Below are positions 1 to 7,252 of a DNA stretch of 19,886 bases, in pieces. The notes beneath the pieces are model-generated. The model was not told where the DNA came from and did no database searches. It saw only the letters and a program-made list of their open reading frames with translations. The position numbers and the translations under genes were made by a program. The stretch lies in NCBI GenBank assembly GCA_016882585.1, contig VGPP01000017.1, positions 1 through 19,886 on the forward strand, read 5' to 3'. The first letter of the stretch is position 1; each line of letters begins with the position of its first letter. The DNA comes from Cyanobacteria bacterium M_surface_7_m2_037. GTDB lineage: Bacteria; Cyanobacteriota; Cyanobacteriia; PCC-6307; Cyanobiaceae.

Positions 1-611
1 AACTCGAGGGCGAGAACGTGCAGGGGTATGTGCTCGATCTGCGCAGCAATCCCGGCGGTTTGCTGATGGCCAGCATCGCCATTGCGCGCCAATGGATGGA
101 TGAGGGGGTGATCGTGTCCACCAAAACTCGCGACGGTATCCAGGACACGAAGCGCGCCAATGGCCGCGCCCTCACCCAGCGCCCGCTGGTGGTGCTGGTG
201 AATGAAGGCTCAGCTAGCGCCAGCGAAATCCTCTCTGGTGCTCTTCAAGACAACCACCGCGCTGTGGTGGTGGGCGAGAAGACTTTCGGCAAGGGCCTGG
301 TGCAATCGGTGCGCGGCCTCTCCGATGGCTCCGGCATGACCGTGACCATCGCCAAATACCTCACCCCCAACGGCCGCGACATCCACAAGCACGGCATCGA
401 CCCGGATGTGCGCGCCAAGATCTCGGCTCAGGAGGCTCAGAAGCTGCGCCTGGAAGATCTCGGCACCGCCAAAGACAGCCAGTACCGCGCTGCCGAATCC
501 ACCCTGCTGAAGCAGGTGAAGGCCAGCAATGGAGTCACGAAGGCCAAGCTCTACAACCCGTCCAGCGCCAATGTGCCGGCGGCACTGAATGGAGCCGGCA
601 GCAGCCGCTGA
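1..611 (+). CDS. S41 family C-terminal processing protease (3' part, 5' truncated by window)
   Basis: This is the C-terminal part of a carboxyl-terminal processing peptidase. In cyanobacteria such enzymes mature or degrade exported proteins, including D1 for the CtpA paralogue. The frame is open from the first bases (LEGENVQGYVLDLRSNPGG), so the gene starts outside the window and the GTG at 18 is not its start. The S41 core is plain: the LRSNPGG strand, the nucleophile region NEGSASASEI, and the lysine region GEKTFGKGLVQS that supplies the general base. TPNGRDIHKHGIDPD follows, as usual in the family, and then a roughly 60-residue Ala/Lys-rich tail. The PDZ domain and signal peptide would lie upstream of the window. 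Cyanobacteria carry several Ctp paralogues (CtpA, CtpB, CtpC), and I cannot tell which this is. The family call is firm; the paralogue is open. Confidence 0.93.
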   Translation, partial: LEGENVQGYVLDLRSNPGGLLMASIAIARQWMDEGVIVSTKTRDGIQDTKRANGRALTQRPLVVLVNEGSASASEILSGALQDNHRAVVVGEKTFGKGLVQSVRGLSDGSGMTVTIAKYLTPNGRDIHKHGIDPDVRAKISAQEAQKLRLEDLGTAKDSQYRAAESTLLKQVKASNGVTKAKLYNPSSANVPAALNGAGSSR

Positions 612-617
612 GGCTGC
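601..617 (+). terminator. Hairpin at the 3' end of the S41 protease gene (weak)
   Basis: A perfect 6-bp inverted repeat, GCAGCC-gctga-GGCTGC, spans the stop codon of the protease gene. The sequence after it (TGCTTTCGGG) has only three T residues in a row, so this is not a textbook intrinsic terminator. It may only mark the convergent junction with the small minus-strand gene. Confidence 0.25.
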
Positions 618-634
618 TGCTTTCGGGCAGGGTC

Positions 635-826
635 TCAGGCGGCGCTGCCCACGGGCTGCATCAGGCCGCCACCGGGGGTGGAGTCGTCGTCGTCGTTGCC
701 GGTATCGCCCTGCAGCAGGGCAAACACACCCAGGGCCACCAGGCCCACGAGCGAGGAAATCAGGCTCAGGCCGCCGCTGCCGAAGCTGGAACCCAGATCG
801 ATCACCTCGCCCAGACCAGCGCCCAT
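635..826 (-). CDS. Small single-TM hypothetical protein (63 aa)
   Basis: I do not recognise a family. The 63-residue product has a short Gly/Ser-rich N-terminus, one hydrophobic segment at about residues 20-39 (SLISSLVGLVALGVFALLQG), an acidic GDTGNDDDDS stretch and a Gly/Pro-rich tail, so it reads as a small membrane-anchored protein. Support for it being real: the ATG at 826 has an AAGGG Shine-Dalgarno-like element (rc of 832-836) at sensible spacing, a TACAAT box lies about 27 bases upstream of the ATG, and the gene fills the space between the protease and mfd. Overlapping frames at this locus give Arg/Gln/His-rich translations with no domain. It ends 23 bases from the convergent protease stop. 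Confidence 0.6.
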   Translation of the reverse strand: MGAGLGEVIDLGSSFGSGGLSLISSLVGLVALGVFALLQGDTGNDDDDSTPGGGLMQPVGSAA

Positions 827-852
827 GAGAGCCCTTAACAGAAGTTCTCACA

Positions 853-858
853 ATTGTA
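853..858 (-). promoter_or_regulatory. Candidate -10 box TACAAT for the 63-aa gene
   Basis: The minus strand reads TACAAT here in an AT-rich pocket within otherwise GC-rich DNA, about 27 bases before the start codon at 826. There is no matching -35 element at 17-base spacing (about 876-881). Start-site mapping would decide it. Confidence 0.35.
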
Positions 859-898
859 ACGGACTTTTGCGCGTCTGAGAGAGCTGGTCTGAGTGGGC

Positions 899-916
899 GC
901 CAGCCCTGCAGCTGGC
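899..916 (-). terminator. Hairpin just after the mfd stop codon (weak)
   Basis: Seven bases after the mfd stop there is an inverted repeat, GCCAGC-TGCAGG-GCTGGC on the minus strand. The 6-bp GC stem sits where a terminator is expected, but no T-tract follows, so intrinsic termination is uncertain. Confidence 0.3.
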
Positions 917-922
917 TTGGCT

Positions 923-3900
923 TCAGACCGCCAGCACGGCTTCGTTTTTGGCCTTGAGCTGCTCGGCGCGCTGGGCGTCGGTGAGGCCATCGGCGCCGGG
1001 GACCTGCTCGGCCATCTGCTTGAGCCAGGTCATCAGCTCCTCCACCTGCTTCTCCATCGGCAGCACCCCCAGGCCGCGGGCCAGCACTTTCGAGGTGGTG
1101 CCGGAGCCGGCCTGGAACACCAGCCGGCCGTGCAGGTGCTGCGGCAGCCCCTGGCGCAGCAGCCGGAAGGCGGGCTCCTCCATCGGCGTTTCCAGGGCGA
1201 TGTTGGGTTTCTCCGGTTTGATGCGCGAGAAGCCGCAGCGCTTGGCCAGCAGCTTCAGCTCCATCAGTTGCAGTAGGGAGATCACGGGCGCCGGGATCGC
1301 TCCATAGCGATCCACCCAGTCGGTGGCGAGCTGCAGCAGCGCATCCGGGCTGTTGCAGTCGGCCGCGGCGCGGTAAGCGGCCATCTTCTCGTCGTTGTCG
1401 GCGATCCAGTCGCCGGGGATGAAGGCGGTGATCGGCAGATCGATCTGGGTGTCGTCCACAGCTGGGATGTCCTGCCCCTGGATCTCGGCCAGCGATTCCT
1501 GGAGCATCTCCATGTAGAGGTCGAAGCCGATGGTTTCCATCTGGCCGCTCTGCTCCACCCCCAGCAGGTTGCCCACGCCGCGGATCTCCATGTCGCGCAT
1601 GGCGAGCTGGTAGCCGCTGCCCAGCTGGGCAAATTCCTGGATGGCCCGCAGCCGCTGCCGCGCCGCCTCGCTCAGGGAGGCATCACCGGGATAGAAGAGC
1701 CAGGCATGGGCCTGGATGCCGCTGCGGCCCACCCGGCCGCGCAGTTGATACAGCTGAGCCAGGCCGAACTTGTGGGCGTCCTCGATCAGGATCGTGTTAA
1801 CGCGCGGGATGTCGAGGCCGCTTTCCACGATCGTGGTGCAGAGCATCAGATCGGCTTCACCGGCGTTGAAGGCCACCATGGCGCTCTCCAACTCGCCCTC
1901 GGCCATCTGTCCGTGGGCCACCAGAAGCCGCAGGCCCGGGATCATCAACCGCAGCCGCTCGGCCACCTCTTCGATCCCCTCCACCCGGGGCACCACGTAG
2001 AAGATCTGGCCGCCGCGGTCGAGTTCCTGGCGGATGGCGCTGCGCACCGCTTCTTCATCGAGGGCGGCGAGGTGGGTTTTGATCGGACGGCGCAGCGGCG
2101 GCGGCGTGGTGATCAGGCTCATCTCGCGCACGCCCGAGAGGCTCATGTAGAGGGTGCGGGGGATCGGCGTTGCCGAGAGCGTGAGCACGTCGACGTCTTT
2201 GCGCAGGGCCTTGATCTTTTCCTTTTGGTTCACGCCGAAGCGCTGCTCCTCATCCACCACCAGCAGGCCCAGCTGTTTGAACGTGGTGCTCTTGCCCAGC
2301 AGCTGGTGGGTGCCCACCACCACATCCACCGTGCCTTCGCCCAGCCCTTCCTGGATCGCCTTGCGTTCGCCGGCGGTGCGGAACCGGTTGAGCAGGCTCA
2401 CCTTGATCGGATAGGGCGCAAAACGCTCAGACAGGGAGCGCCAGTGCTGCTGCGCCAGCACCGTGGTGGGCGCGAGCATCGCCACCTGCTTGCCGGCGGT
2501 GACGGCTTTGAAGATGGCGCGAATCGCCACTTCGGTTTTGCCGAAGCCCACATCGCCGCACACCAGCCGGTCCATCGGCTGGGGTTTTTCCATGTCGCGC
2601 TTCACATCAGCGATCGCCTTGAGCTGATCGGGGGTGGGTTCGTAGGGGAACGACTCCTCGAGTTCGCTTTGCCAGGGGCCATCGGCGGGGAAGCAGAAGC
2701 CCGCGGCCTGGTGACGCTCGGCGTAGAGCTTCACCAGATCGAGCGCCACCTTGCGCACCGCTTTGCGGGCCCGCTCTTTGGCCTTGCTCCAGGCGGTGCC
2801 GCCCATGCGGTTGAGATCAGGCGGCTGCTCGGTGGTGGCGCGATAGCGGCCCAGGCTGCCCAGCTGGTCAGCCGCCACCCGCAGCAGGCCGTCGGCGTAC
2901 TGCACCACCAGGTAGTCGCGCGATTCGCCGCTGATTGCCAGCTTCTCGAGCTTGAGGAATTTGCCGATGCCGTGGTTGCGGTGCACCACGAAATCGCCAG
3001 GCCGCATCTTGTTGGGATCCACCGTGCGGCTGGCGGCCTTGCGGCGCCGGCGCACGTAGCCCGTGGCGGTGAGCGATTGCTGGCCGAAGAATTCCCGGTC
3101 GGTGATCAGCGCCAGCTTCCAGGCCGGCAGCTGCAAGCCCTCCAGCTCTGCGGTGCCCTTGGTTTTCAGGGCCACAGGCGTGTTCTGTTCGATCAGCCGA
3201 TCGATCGAGGCCACATCGCCCGGGTTGGGCACGAAGCGGCTGATGCAGTCGTGCTCCTCCAGCAGCGCCACCGCCCGGGTGGGCTGGGCTGAGAGCAGCC
3301 ACACCTTGGCCTTGTCGCGCTGGAAGCCCTTGATCAGCTCGGCGAGCTTGCCGAACTGGTTGGGGTAAGCCGGCACGGGCCGGCTCGCCAGATCGAAGCT
3401 GTTGGCGTGGCTGTCGCTTTCATGCAGCTCCGCCAGATCGAAACCGGCGAAGGCTTCGGTGGTGGCGAGCGCTTGTTCGGGTGCCCGATGCAGCACCGCC
3501 GGCAGCTCCACACCCAGCTCGGCGCTCACTTCGCTGTGGTGGTCGCTGGCGTGATCGAACCACTGCTGGCCGTGGGCCAGGCAATGGCGCCGTTCATCCA
3601 CGGCGATCAGCGTGTTGGCGGGGAGATAGCTGAGCAGTGAGGCCGGCTCACTCCAGGCCAGGCCCATCAGCCGGCGCATCCCTTCCGGTGTGCCGCCCTC
3701 CAGCAGTTGCTCCAGCGCTTCCGGGCTGAGCAGCTGATCCAGCCCATCGGGCATGCCCTCGCGCAGGGCTTCTGCGATCAGCGGGCCGTAGCCGCTGGGG
3801 GTGAGGCGCACCACCTCGATCGGATCGAGGGAGCGCTGGCTGGCGGGATCGAATTCCCGCAGCTTCTCCAGCTCCTCCCCGAAAAATTCCAGCCGCACCG

Positions 3901-4480
3901 GCAGCTCGGCGCTCACCGGGAACACATCCACGATGTCGCCGCGGCGGCTCCAGCTGCCCTCCTGTTCGATCGCCGTCACCCGCTCGTAGCCCAGGCGCGT
4001 CAGCGTGTCGCTCAGCTGCTCGAGATCCACCGTGTCGCCCTTGCGCAGGCTCAGGCACTGGGCCTTGAGGGCTGCCGGCGGTGGGAGGTGCGGCTGCAGT
4101 GCCCGTTCGGTGGCCACGATGGCCAGCCGCTGGCCGCCGGTTGCGTCCAGCAGTTCGCTGAGCACCTGGAGCTGGCCCCAGGTGATTTCGCTGGTGGGAT
4201 CAAACGGTTCGTAGGGGCTGCCCTCGCTGGTGGGATAGAGCTGAGCGCTGCTCCAGCCCATCAGCTCCAGCAGCGCGGCCCAGCGGCCTGCTTCTTCCAG
4301 GGTGGGCACCAGCACCAGCAAGGGCGCCTCGGCCGCGCCGGCCAGGGCGCTGCTCACCAGGGCCCGTGCCCCGCGCCCGGCACCGCTCAACCGCAGCCGC
4401 TCCGGGCGCTGGCTGCGCTGCAGCACCTCACCGGTGAGCGGAGCCTGCTGCAGCTGACGCACCAGGGCGGTGAGGGGCAT
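923..4480 (-). CDS. mfd: Transcription-repair coupling factor Mfd (1185 aa)
   Basis: Mfd is the ATP-dependent DNA translocase that removes RNA polymerase stalled at lesions and recruits UvrA for nucleotide excision repair. The order of domains is complete: an N-terminal UvrB-like region (LVPTLEEAGRWAALLELMG, and SEGSPYEPFDP), an RNAP-interacting CarD-like domain near residue 495 (PGDFVVHRNHGIGKF), Walker A near 641-648 (CGDVGFGKTEVA), motif II VVDEEQRFG near 740, helicase motif VI/TRG (LRGRVGRSG) near 913, and the C-terminal TRCF domain (QIDLPITAFIPGDWI). I place the start at the ATG at 4480 (MPLTALVRQLQQAPLTGE) because this matches cyanobacterial Mfd N-termini. The frame stays open to 4645, but the extra 55 residues are Pro/Gly/Arg-rich and would overlap the divergent gene at 4525. 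The length is normal for the family. The 44-base gap to the divergent neighbour leaves little promoter space, so control elements may lie within the coding ends. Confidence 0.97.
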   Translation of the reverse strand: MPLTALVRQLQQAPLTGEVLQRSQRPERLRLSGAGRGARALVSSALAGAAEAPLLVLVPTLEEAGRWAALLELMGWSSAQLYPTSEGSPYEPFDPTSEITWGQLQVLSELLDATGGQRLAIVATERALQPHLPPPAALKAQCLSLRKGDTVDLEQLSDTLTRLGYERVTAIEQEGSWSRRGDIVDVFPVSAELPVRLEFFGEELEKLREFDPASQRSLDPIEVVRLTPSGYGPLIAEALREGMPDGLDQLLSPEALEQLLEGGTPEGMRRLMGLAWSEPASLLSYLPANTLIAVDERRHCLAHGQQWFDHASDHHSEVSAELGVELPAVLHRAPEQALATTEAFAGFDLAELHESDSHANSFDLASRPVPAYPNQFGKLAELIKGFQRDKAKVWLLSAQPTRAVALLEEHDCISRFVPNPGDVASIDRLIEQNTPVALKTKGTAELEGLQLPAWKLALITDREFFGQQSLTATGYVRRRRKAASRTVDPNKMRPGDFVVHRNHGIGKFLKLEKLAISGESRDYLVVQYADGLLRVAADQLGSLGRYRATTEQPPDLNRMGGTAWSKAKERARKAVRKVALDLVKLYAERHQAAGFCFPADGPWQSELEESFPYEPTPDQLKAIADVKRDMEKPQPMDRLVCGDVGFGKTEVAIRAIFKAVTAGKQVAMLAPTTVLAQQHWRSLSERFAPYPIKVSLLNRFRTAGERKAIQEGLGEGTVDVVVGTHQLLGKSTTFKQLGLLVVDEEQRFGVNQKEKIKALRKDVDVLTLSATPIPRTLYMSLSGVREMSLITTPPPLRRPIKTHLAALDEEAVRSAIRQELDRGGQIFYVVPRVEGIEEVAERLRLMIPGLRLLVAHGQMAEGELESAMVAFNAGEADLMLCTTIVESGLDIPRVNTILIEDAHKFGLAQLYQLRGRVGRSGIQAHAWLFYPGDASLSEAARQRLRAIQEFAQLGSGYQLAMRDMEIRGVGNLLGVEQSGQMETIGFDLYMEMLQESLAEIQGQDIPAVDDTQIDLPITAFIPGDWIADNDEKMAAYRAAADCNSPDALLQLATDWVDRYGAIPAPVISLLQLMELKLLAKRCGFSRIKPEKPNIALETPMEEPAFRLLRQGLPQHLHGRLVFQAGSGTTSKVLARGLGVLPMEKQVEELMTWLKQMAEQVPGADGLTDAQRAEQLKAKNEAVLAV
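2610..2617. repeat. HIP1 octamer GCGATCGC
   Basis: This palindromic octamer is over-represented in many cyanobacterial genomes. It lies inside mfd here. Three other copies lie at 6287-6294, 7560-7567 and 7871-7878. All are in the high-GC core; I saw none in the accessory block. Four in 20 kb is only modestly above what a GC-rich background would give. Confidence 0.7.
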
Positions 4481-4524
4481 GGAGCTCAATCGGCACAGCG
4501 AGGCATCCTCGCAAGAATGGGTGG

Positions 4525-5307
4525 ATGGCCAGCGCTCCACCTCGCTTCGGTTGCCTGAGCAGGGTTGCAGCGCTGGCGCTGTTGTTGGTAGGTGGCGCGG
4601 CCCTGAGCCTTCTGGCGGAGCGCCCGAACCCCCAGGCCCTGGCATCCAGTGGGGACTTTGTGCTCACCCCTGAGCGCGAGCAGGGCCTCTTCGCTCAGCT
4701 GGGTGCCGGTGATCGGGCCTGGGTGCCGCGGGCGGAGCCGATTCCCGGCGGTGGCACCCGCTACGTGTATCAAAAGCGCCCGGATGAGCAACCGCTCACC
4801 CTGGAGCAGATCAAGGCTTTGATGCGGGATCCGCCAACGTTCGCGCTGGAGCGATCGGTGATCCGCCAGTTGCTCACGCAGATGCGGCACTCGGGTGTGA
4901 CGGTGCTGCTGGGCCCGCCCCGCAAACAGGGTGCGGCGGGTGAATGGGACCCAGCCCGGGGCGTGTTGCGGATTCGCCCCAATATTCCTTCCAAAGGCAG
5001 CCGTGAATTTGCTCGGGTGCTCAACCACGAAGCCATTCACGTGGCCCAGAGCTGTCGCAACGGGGCCCTCAGCGCCCACCCGAAGTTGCTCGGCCTATCG
5101 CGGCAGGTGCAGGGTGCAGCGCGGCGCCACCTGCAAGAACCGCTCTACCGCAACAGCACGGCTCTGGAGCGGGCTTTAGAGGAAGAGGCCTACGCGAATC
5201 AGGACAACCTGCAGCTCGGTGTTCGGCTGATCACGGCACATTGCCGCTTGGGGTTGGGCATGGCTCCAGCCCGCAGCAGCCACCCTCCAGCTGGAGCCAT
5301 CCCTTGA
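4525..5307 (+). CDS. Putative exported HExxH zinc metallopeptidase-like protein (260 aa)
   Basis: I know no named family for this. An uncleaved or cleaved signal segment lies at about residues 11-31 (LSRVAALALLLVGGAALSLL), so the protein is probably exported or membrane-anchored. Residues 166-176 read VLNHEAIHVAQ, an HExxH motif (H168, E169, H172) of the zincin type, and ALEEEAYANQ at 217-226 offers a glutamate as third zinc ligand, a gluzincin-like arrangement. The central segment (LTLEQIKALM, then ARGVLRIRPNIP) fits the strands and helices that usually precede such a site. The start ATG at 4525 puts the hydrophobic segment near the N-terminus. The last 77 bases overlap the convergent gene ending at 5231, so one or both C-terminal tails may be expendable. 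That it is a real gene is quite sure; the enzymatic role is inference. Confidence 0.75.
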   Translation: MASAPPRFGCLSRVAALALLLVGGAALSLLAERPNPQALASSGDFVLTPEREQGLFAQLGAGDRAWVPRAEPIPGGGTRYVYQKRPDEQPLTLEQIKALMRDPPTFALERSVIRQLLTQMRHSGVTVLLGPPRKQGAAGEWDPARGVLRIRPNIPSKGSREFARVLNHEAIHVAQSCRNGALSAHPKLLGLSRQVQGAARRHLQEPLYRNSTALERALEEEAYANQDNLQLGVRLITAHCRLGLGMAPARSSHPPAGAIP

Positions 5308-5614
5308 GCGCACCATCCATCAGCTGCACCCTCACCGGCGTGTGGGCATTGCTGGGCAAAGTGCCGGCGTAGTGGCCATGGGCGATGCCGCGGGCCCAGC
5401 CTCTCCCGCCTGAAACGGCAGCGCTGCGCGGCGTGAGCCACACCAGGCGATGGGGGGCCAGCTCCACAGCGGCTTGGGCTGGTTCGCCGGCAGCGGGTTT
5501 GCGGGCCAACCGCCAGGTGCGGCAATGGTCACCGGTCTCCAGCAGCAGGTCGTAGTGGCAGCCGCTGGGATCGTCTGGGGCGCCGGTGTGCTCCAGCAGG
5601 GCGTAGCGGGGCAT
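5231..5614 (-). CDS. Small protein resembling LigD N-terminal (3'-phosphoesterase-like) domain, 127 aa
   Basis: The 127-residue product opens with MPRYALLEHTG and then CHYDLLLETGDHCRTWRL. This matches the pattern of the LigD_N/phosphoesterase family (Pfam PF13298 as I recall it), where an E-H, H-[YW]-D-[LF]-x-L-E and a following W mark the metal-binding core. Here H9, H20, D22 and E26 are present, and HGHYAGTLPSN at 79-89 fits the conserved Y-x-G segment nearer the C-terminus. In LigD this domain removes 3' phosphates or ribonucleotides at breaks; stand-alone copies occur in bacteria with unclear roles. The tail has a Cys cluster (C113, C114, C118). The gene sits 8 bases downstream of the 271-aa gene, so they are probably one operon, and it overlaps the convergent metalloprotease-like gene by 77 bases. 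The family assignment is by motif only. Confidence 0.68.
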   Translation of the reverse strand: MPRYALLEHTGAPDDPSGCHYDLLLETGDHCRTWRLARKPAAGEPAQAAVELAPHRLVWLTPRSAAVSGGRGWARGIAHGHYAGTLPSNAHTPVRVQLMDGALKGWLQLEGGCCGLEPCPTPSGNVP

Positions 5615-5622
5615 CGGTTGGC

Positions 5623-6438
5623 TCAGGCTCCGGCCGCGCTCATCAGCGATTCTTCCAGCAGCATGTTGAACTGCAGCAGCTGCTCATCGCTCAGCTGCTG
5701 ACGGCTGCTCAGCTGAAAGGTCTGCTCCAGCAGCTCCCGGCCGCGGCTGGCATCCCATTGCAGGCTGCGCAGCAGTTGATCGGATTGCTCGAGCAGGTCT
5801 TTGCGGCGCAGGGGCACGGGCGCGCTGTTGGGATCGCAGCCATGGCTCAGGCTGCGCAGGCAGCGCAGGTAGCTCACCAGATCGGCATAGGCCGTGAGCC
5901 GATTGCGGCTGGGGTGGCCGAAGGCCCGCTGCAGGTACTGCCCCTCCTGGCTGCGATCCCAGCCGATGCGCTGCAGTTGCACATCGAGCTCGGCTAGCTC
6001 ATCGCTCCAGTCTTCGGGATCAGCCGGGGGTTCCACGGTGCCCCCTAGGGGGAGTGGTTCGGCTGGGGGGCTTGCTTCGGTTGCGCTGAACAGGCTGGGC
6101 TGGGGCGGCGATTGGGGCTCCGGCCCAGCGATCTGCACCGGCTCGATGGTTTCCACCAAGGGGGGAGCTGCTGGCGTGGCTGCTGGCCGGATCACTGGAT
6201 GGCGAACCGCTGCATTCGCCGCTGGAGCTGCGGCCGGCTCTGGGGCTCCAGTCGGGGACGCAGCCACCAGGCGCTGCTGCAATCGGGCGATCGCCCGCTC
6301 TTCCGCCTCCTCCGCACCGGCCGCTTCACCGAGGGCACTGCCCAGGCAGCTGGTGCCCTGCCAGGCGCTCGCCTGCACCACCCGCTGGCCGGGCTCTGCG
6401 TGCACGAGGCGCACCTTGAGCACCGGGGGGGTCTGCAT
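5623..6438 (-). CDS. Conserved hypothetical protein with Pro/Ala linker and two internal helical repeats (271 aa)
   Basis: I do not recognise a named family. Residues 1-58 form a compact N-terminal part ending in an Ala/Glu-rich helix. Residues 60-140 are a Pro/Ala linker of low complexity. The C-terminal half (about 143-266) is helical and holds two similar units in register: around W160-D161 (LQRIGWDRSQEGQYLQRAFG) and around W228-D229 (LRSLQWDASRGRELLEQTFQ). Each continues into an SR-x-x-L and a hydrophobic helix. There is no signal peptide or TM segment, so it is likely cytoplasmic and perhaps a protein-interaction module. The ATG at 6438 opens the frame. The small phosphoesterase-like gene follows 8 bases after its stop. 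The divergent TerC-family gene begins 62 bases away, so the two promoters must share a short region. Confidence 0.72.
   Translation of the reverse strand: MQTPPVLKVRLVHAEPGQRVVQASAWQGTSCLGSALGEAAGAEEAEERAIARLQQRLVAASPTGAPEPAAAPAANAAVRHPVIRPAATPAAPPLVETIEPVQIAGPEPQSPPQPSLFSATEASPPAEPLPLGGTVEPPADPEDWSDELAELDVQLQRIGWDRSQEGQYLQRAFGHPSRNRLTAYADLVSYLRCLRSLSHGCDPNSAPVPLRRKDLLEQSDQLLRSLQWDASRGRELLEQTFQLSSRQQLSDEQLLQFNMLLEESLMSAAGA
6287..6294. repeat. HIP1 octamer GCGATCGC
   Basis: Second copy, inside the gene for the 271-aa repeat protein. See the copy at 2610 for meaning. Confidence 0.7.
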
Positions 6439-6500
6439 CAGCGGGGCAGGGCGTTGATCGTTTCTAGACTGCCCGCTTCAGGAATCCTCTGCACGGCGCG

Positions 6501-7247
6501 ATGGAAGCGGAGTCGATTCCTTCTCTTTCACCTCTGATCCAGGCGGCTGATCAGTGGGGTGAATTGCTGCTGCTGTTGCCGTTGCTGGTGGCGTTGGAAG
6601 CCGTGCTCTCGGCCGACAACGCCATTGCCCTGGCTGCGATCTCCCGGCAACTGCGCGATCCACGCCAACAGGGCCAGGCGCTCAACCTCGGTTTGGGGCT
6701 GGCGCTGGTGTTTCGGCTGTTGCTGATCGCTGTGGCGCGCTGGGTGCTCGATTTCTGGCCGCTGCAGCTGCTGGCCTCGGCTTATCTGCTCTGGCTTTGC
6801 ATCAGCAACCTGCTGCCCGCAGGCGAGGCGGCTGCGGAAGCGGAGCCCGATCACGCTCCCGAGCCGGGTTCTCCCCATCACGACCGCGGTCTGCTGGCGG
6901 TGGTGGGCACCCTCGCGCTCACCGATCTCGCCTTCTCCCTCGACAGCGTGGCTGCGGCGGTGGCGGTGAGCGACAACCTGCTGCTGGTGATGGCGGGTGG
7001 GGTGATTGGCGTGGTGGCGTTGCGGCTCACCTCGGCGCTGTTCATCCGCTGGCTCAGCGTGTTTCGTCATCTCGAAACGGCGGGCTATCTGGCGGTGGGC
7101 CTGGTGGGTGTGCGGCTGCTGGTTCGCCTGGCGGCGCCAAACCTGGTTCCGCCGGAGTGGGTGCTGCTGGCCTTGGTGGGGATGCTCTTTCTGTGGGGCT
7201 TCTCCAGCCGCTTCCCCACCGCTGATCCCGGCGAACTCACCCCCTGA
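6501..7247 (+). CDS. TerC family integral membrane protein (248 aa)
   Basis: TerC/Alx/YkoY-type membrane proteins handle metal efflux (Mn2+ in several bacteria) or metal loading of exported proteins. Here the two diagnostic acidic repeats are present: LEAVLSADNAIAL at residues 32-44 and LTDLAFSLDSVAAA at 140-153, with D39, D142 and D148 inside membrane segments. About seven hydrophobic segments can be seen (near 21-45, 62-80, 84-105, 130-157, 160-184, 196-210 and 218-234). A His/Pro/Glu-rich loop at about 112-128 (EAEPDHAPEPGSPHHD) separates the two halves. The ATG at 6501 gives a normal N-terminus. Downstream genes follow at 5 bases and at a stop/start overlap, so it leads a three-gene operon. 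Substrate is inferred from family knowledge only; some thylakoid TerC proteins act in membrane assembly. Confidence 0.9.
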   Translation: MEAESIPSLSPLIQAADQWGELLLLLPLLVALEAVLSADNAIALAAISRQLRDPRQQGQALNLGLGLALVFRLLLIAVARWVLDFWPLQLLASAYLLWLCISNLLPAGEAAAEAEPDHAPEPGSPHHDRGLLAVVGTLALTDLAFSLDSVAAAVAVSDNLLLVMAGGVIGVVALRLTSALFIRWLSVFRHLETAGYLAVGLVGVRLLVRLAAPNLVPPEWVLLALVGMLFLWGFSSRFPTADPGELTP

Positions 7248-7252
7248 ACGGC

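Noticed and set aside
840..860. TTGTGAGAAC on the minus strand resembling half of a lac-type operator
   Set aside because: Only a partial half-site, no LacI-family regulator nearby, and likely chance in a short AT-rich pocket.
1706..3292. Long plus-strand open frame (528 codons) antisense to mfd
   Set aside because: It is a shadow of GC-rich codons in mfd; the translation is His/Gln/Ala/Gly-rich without domains, and mfd has complete motifs on the other strand.
3707..4558. Plus-strand open frame antisense to the mfd 5' region
   Set aside because: Composition-driven shadow; no domain and no start signal, and it would overlap the divergent gene at 4525.
4481..4645. 55-residue N-terminal extension of Mfd
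   Set aside because: Pro/Gly/Arg-rich, not seen in Mfd proteins as I know them, and it overlaps the divergent gene; ATG 4480 matches the family start.
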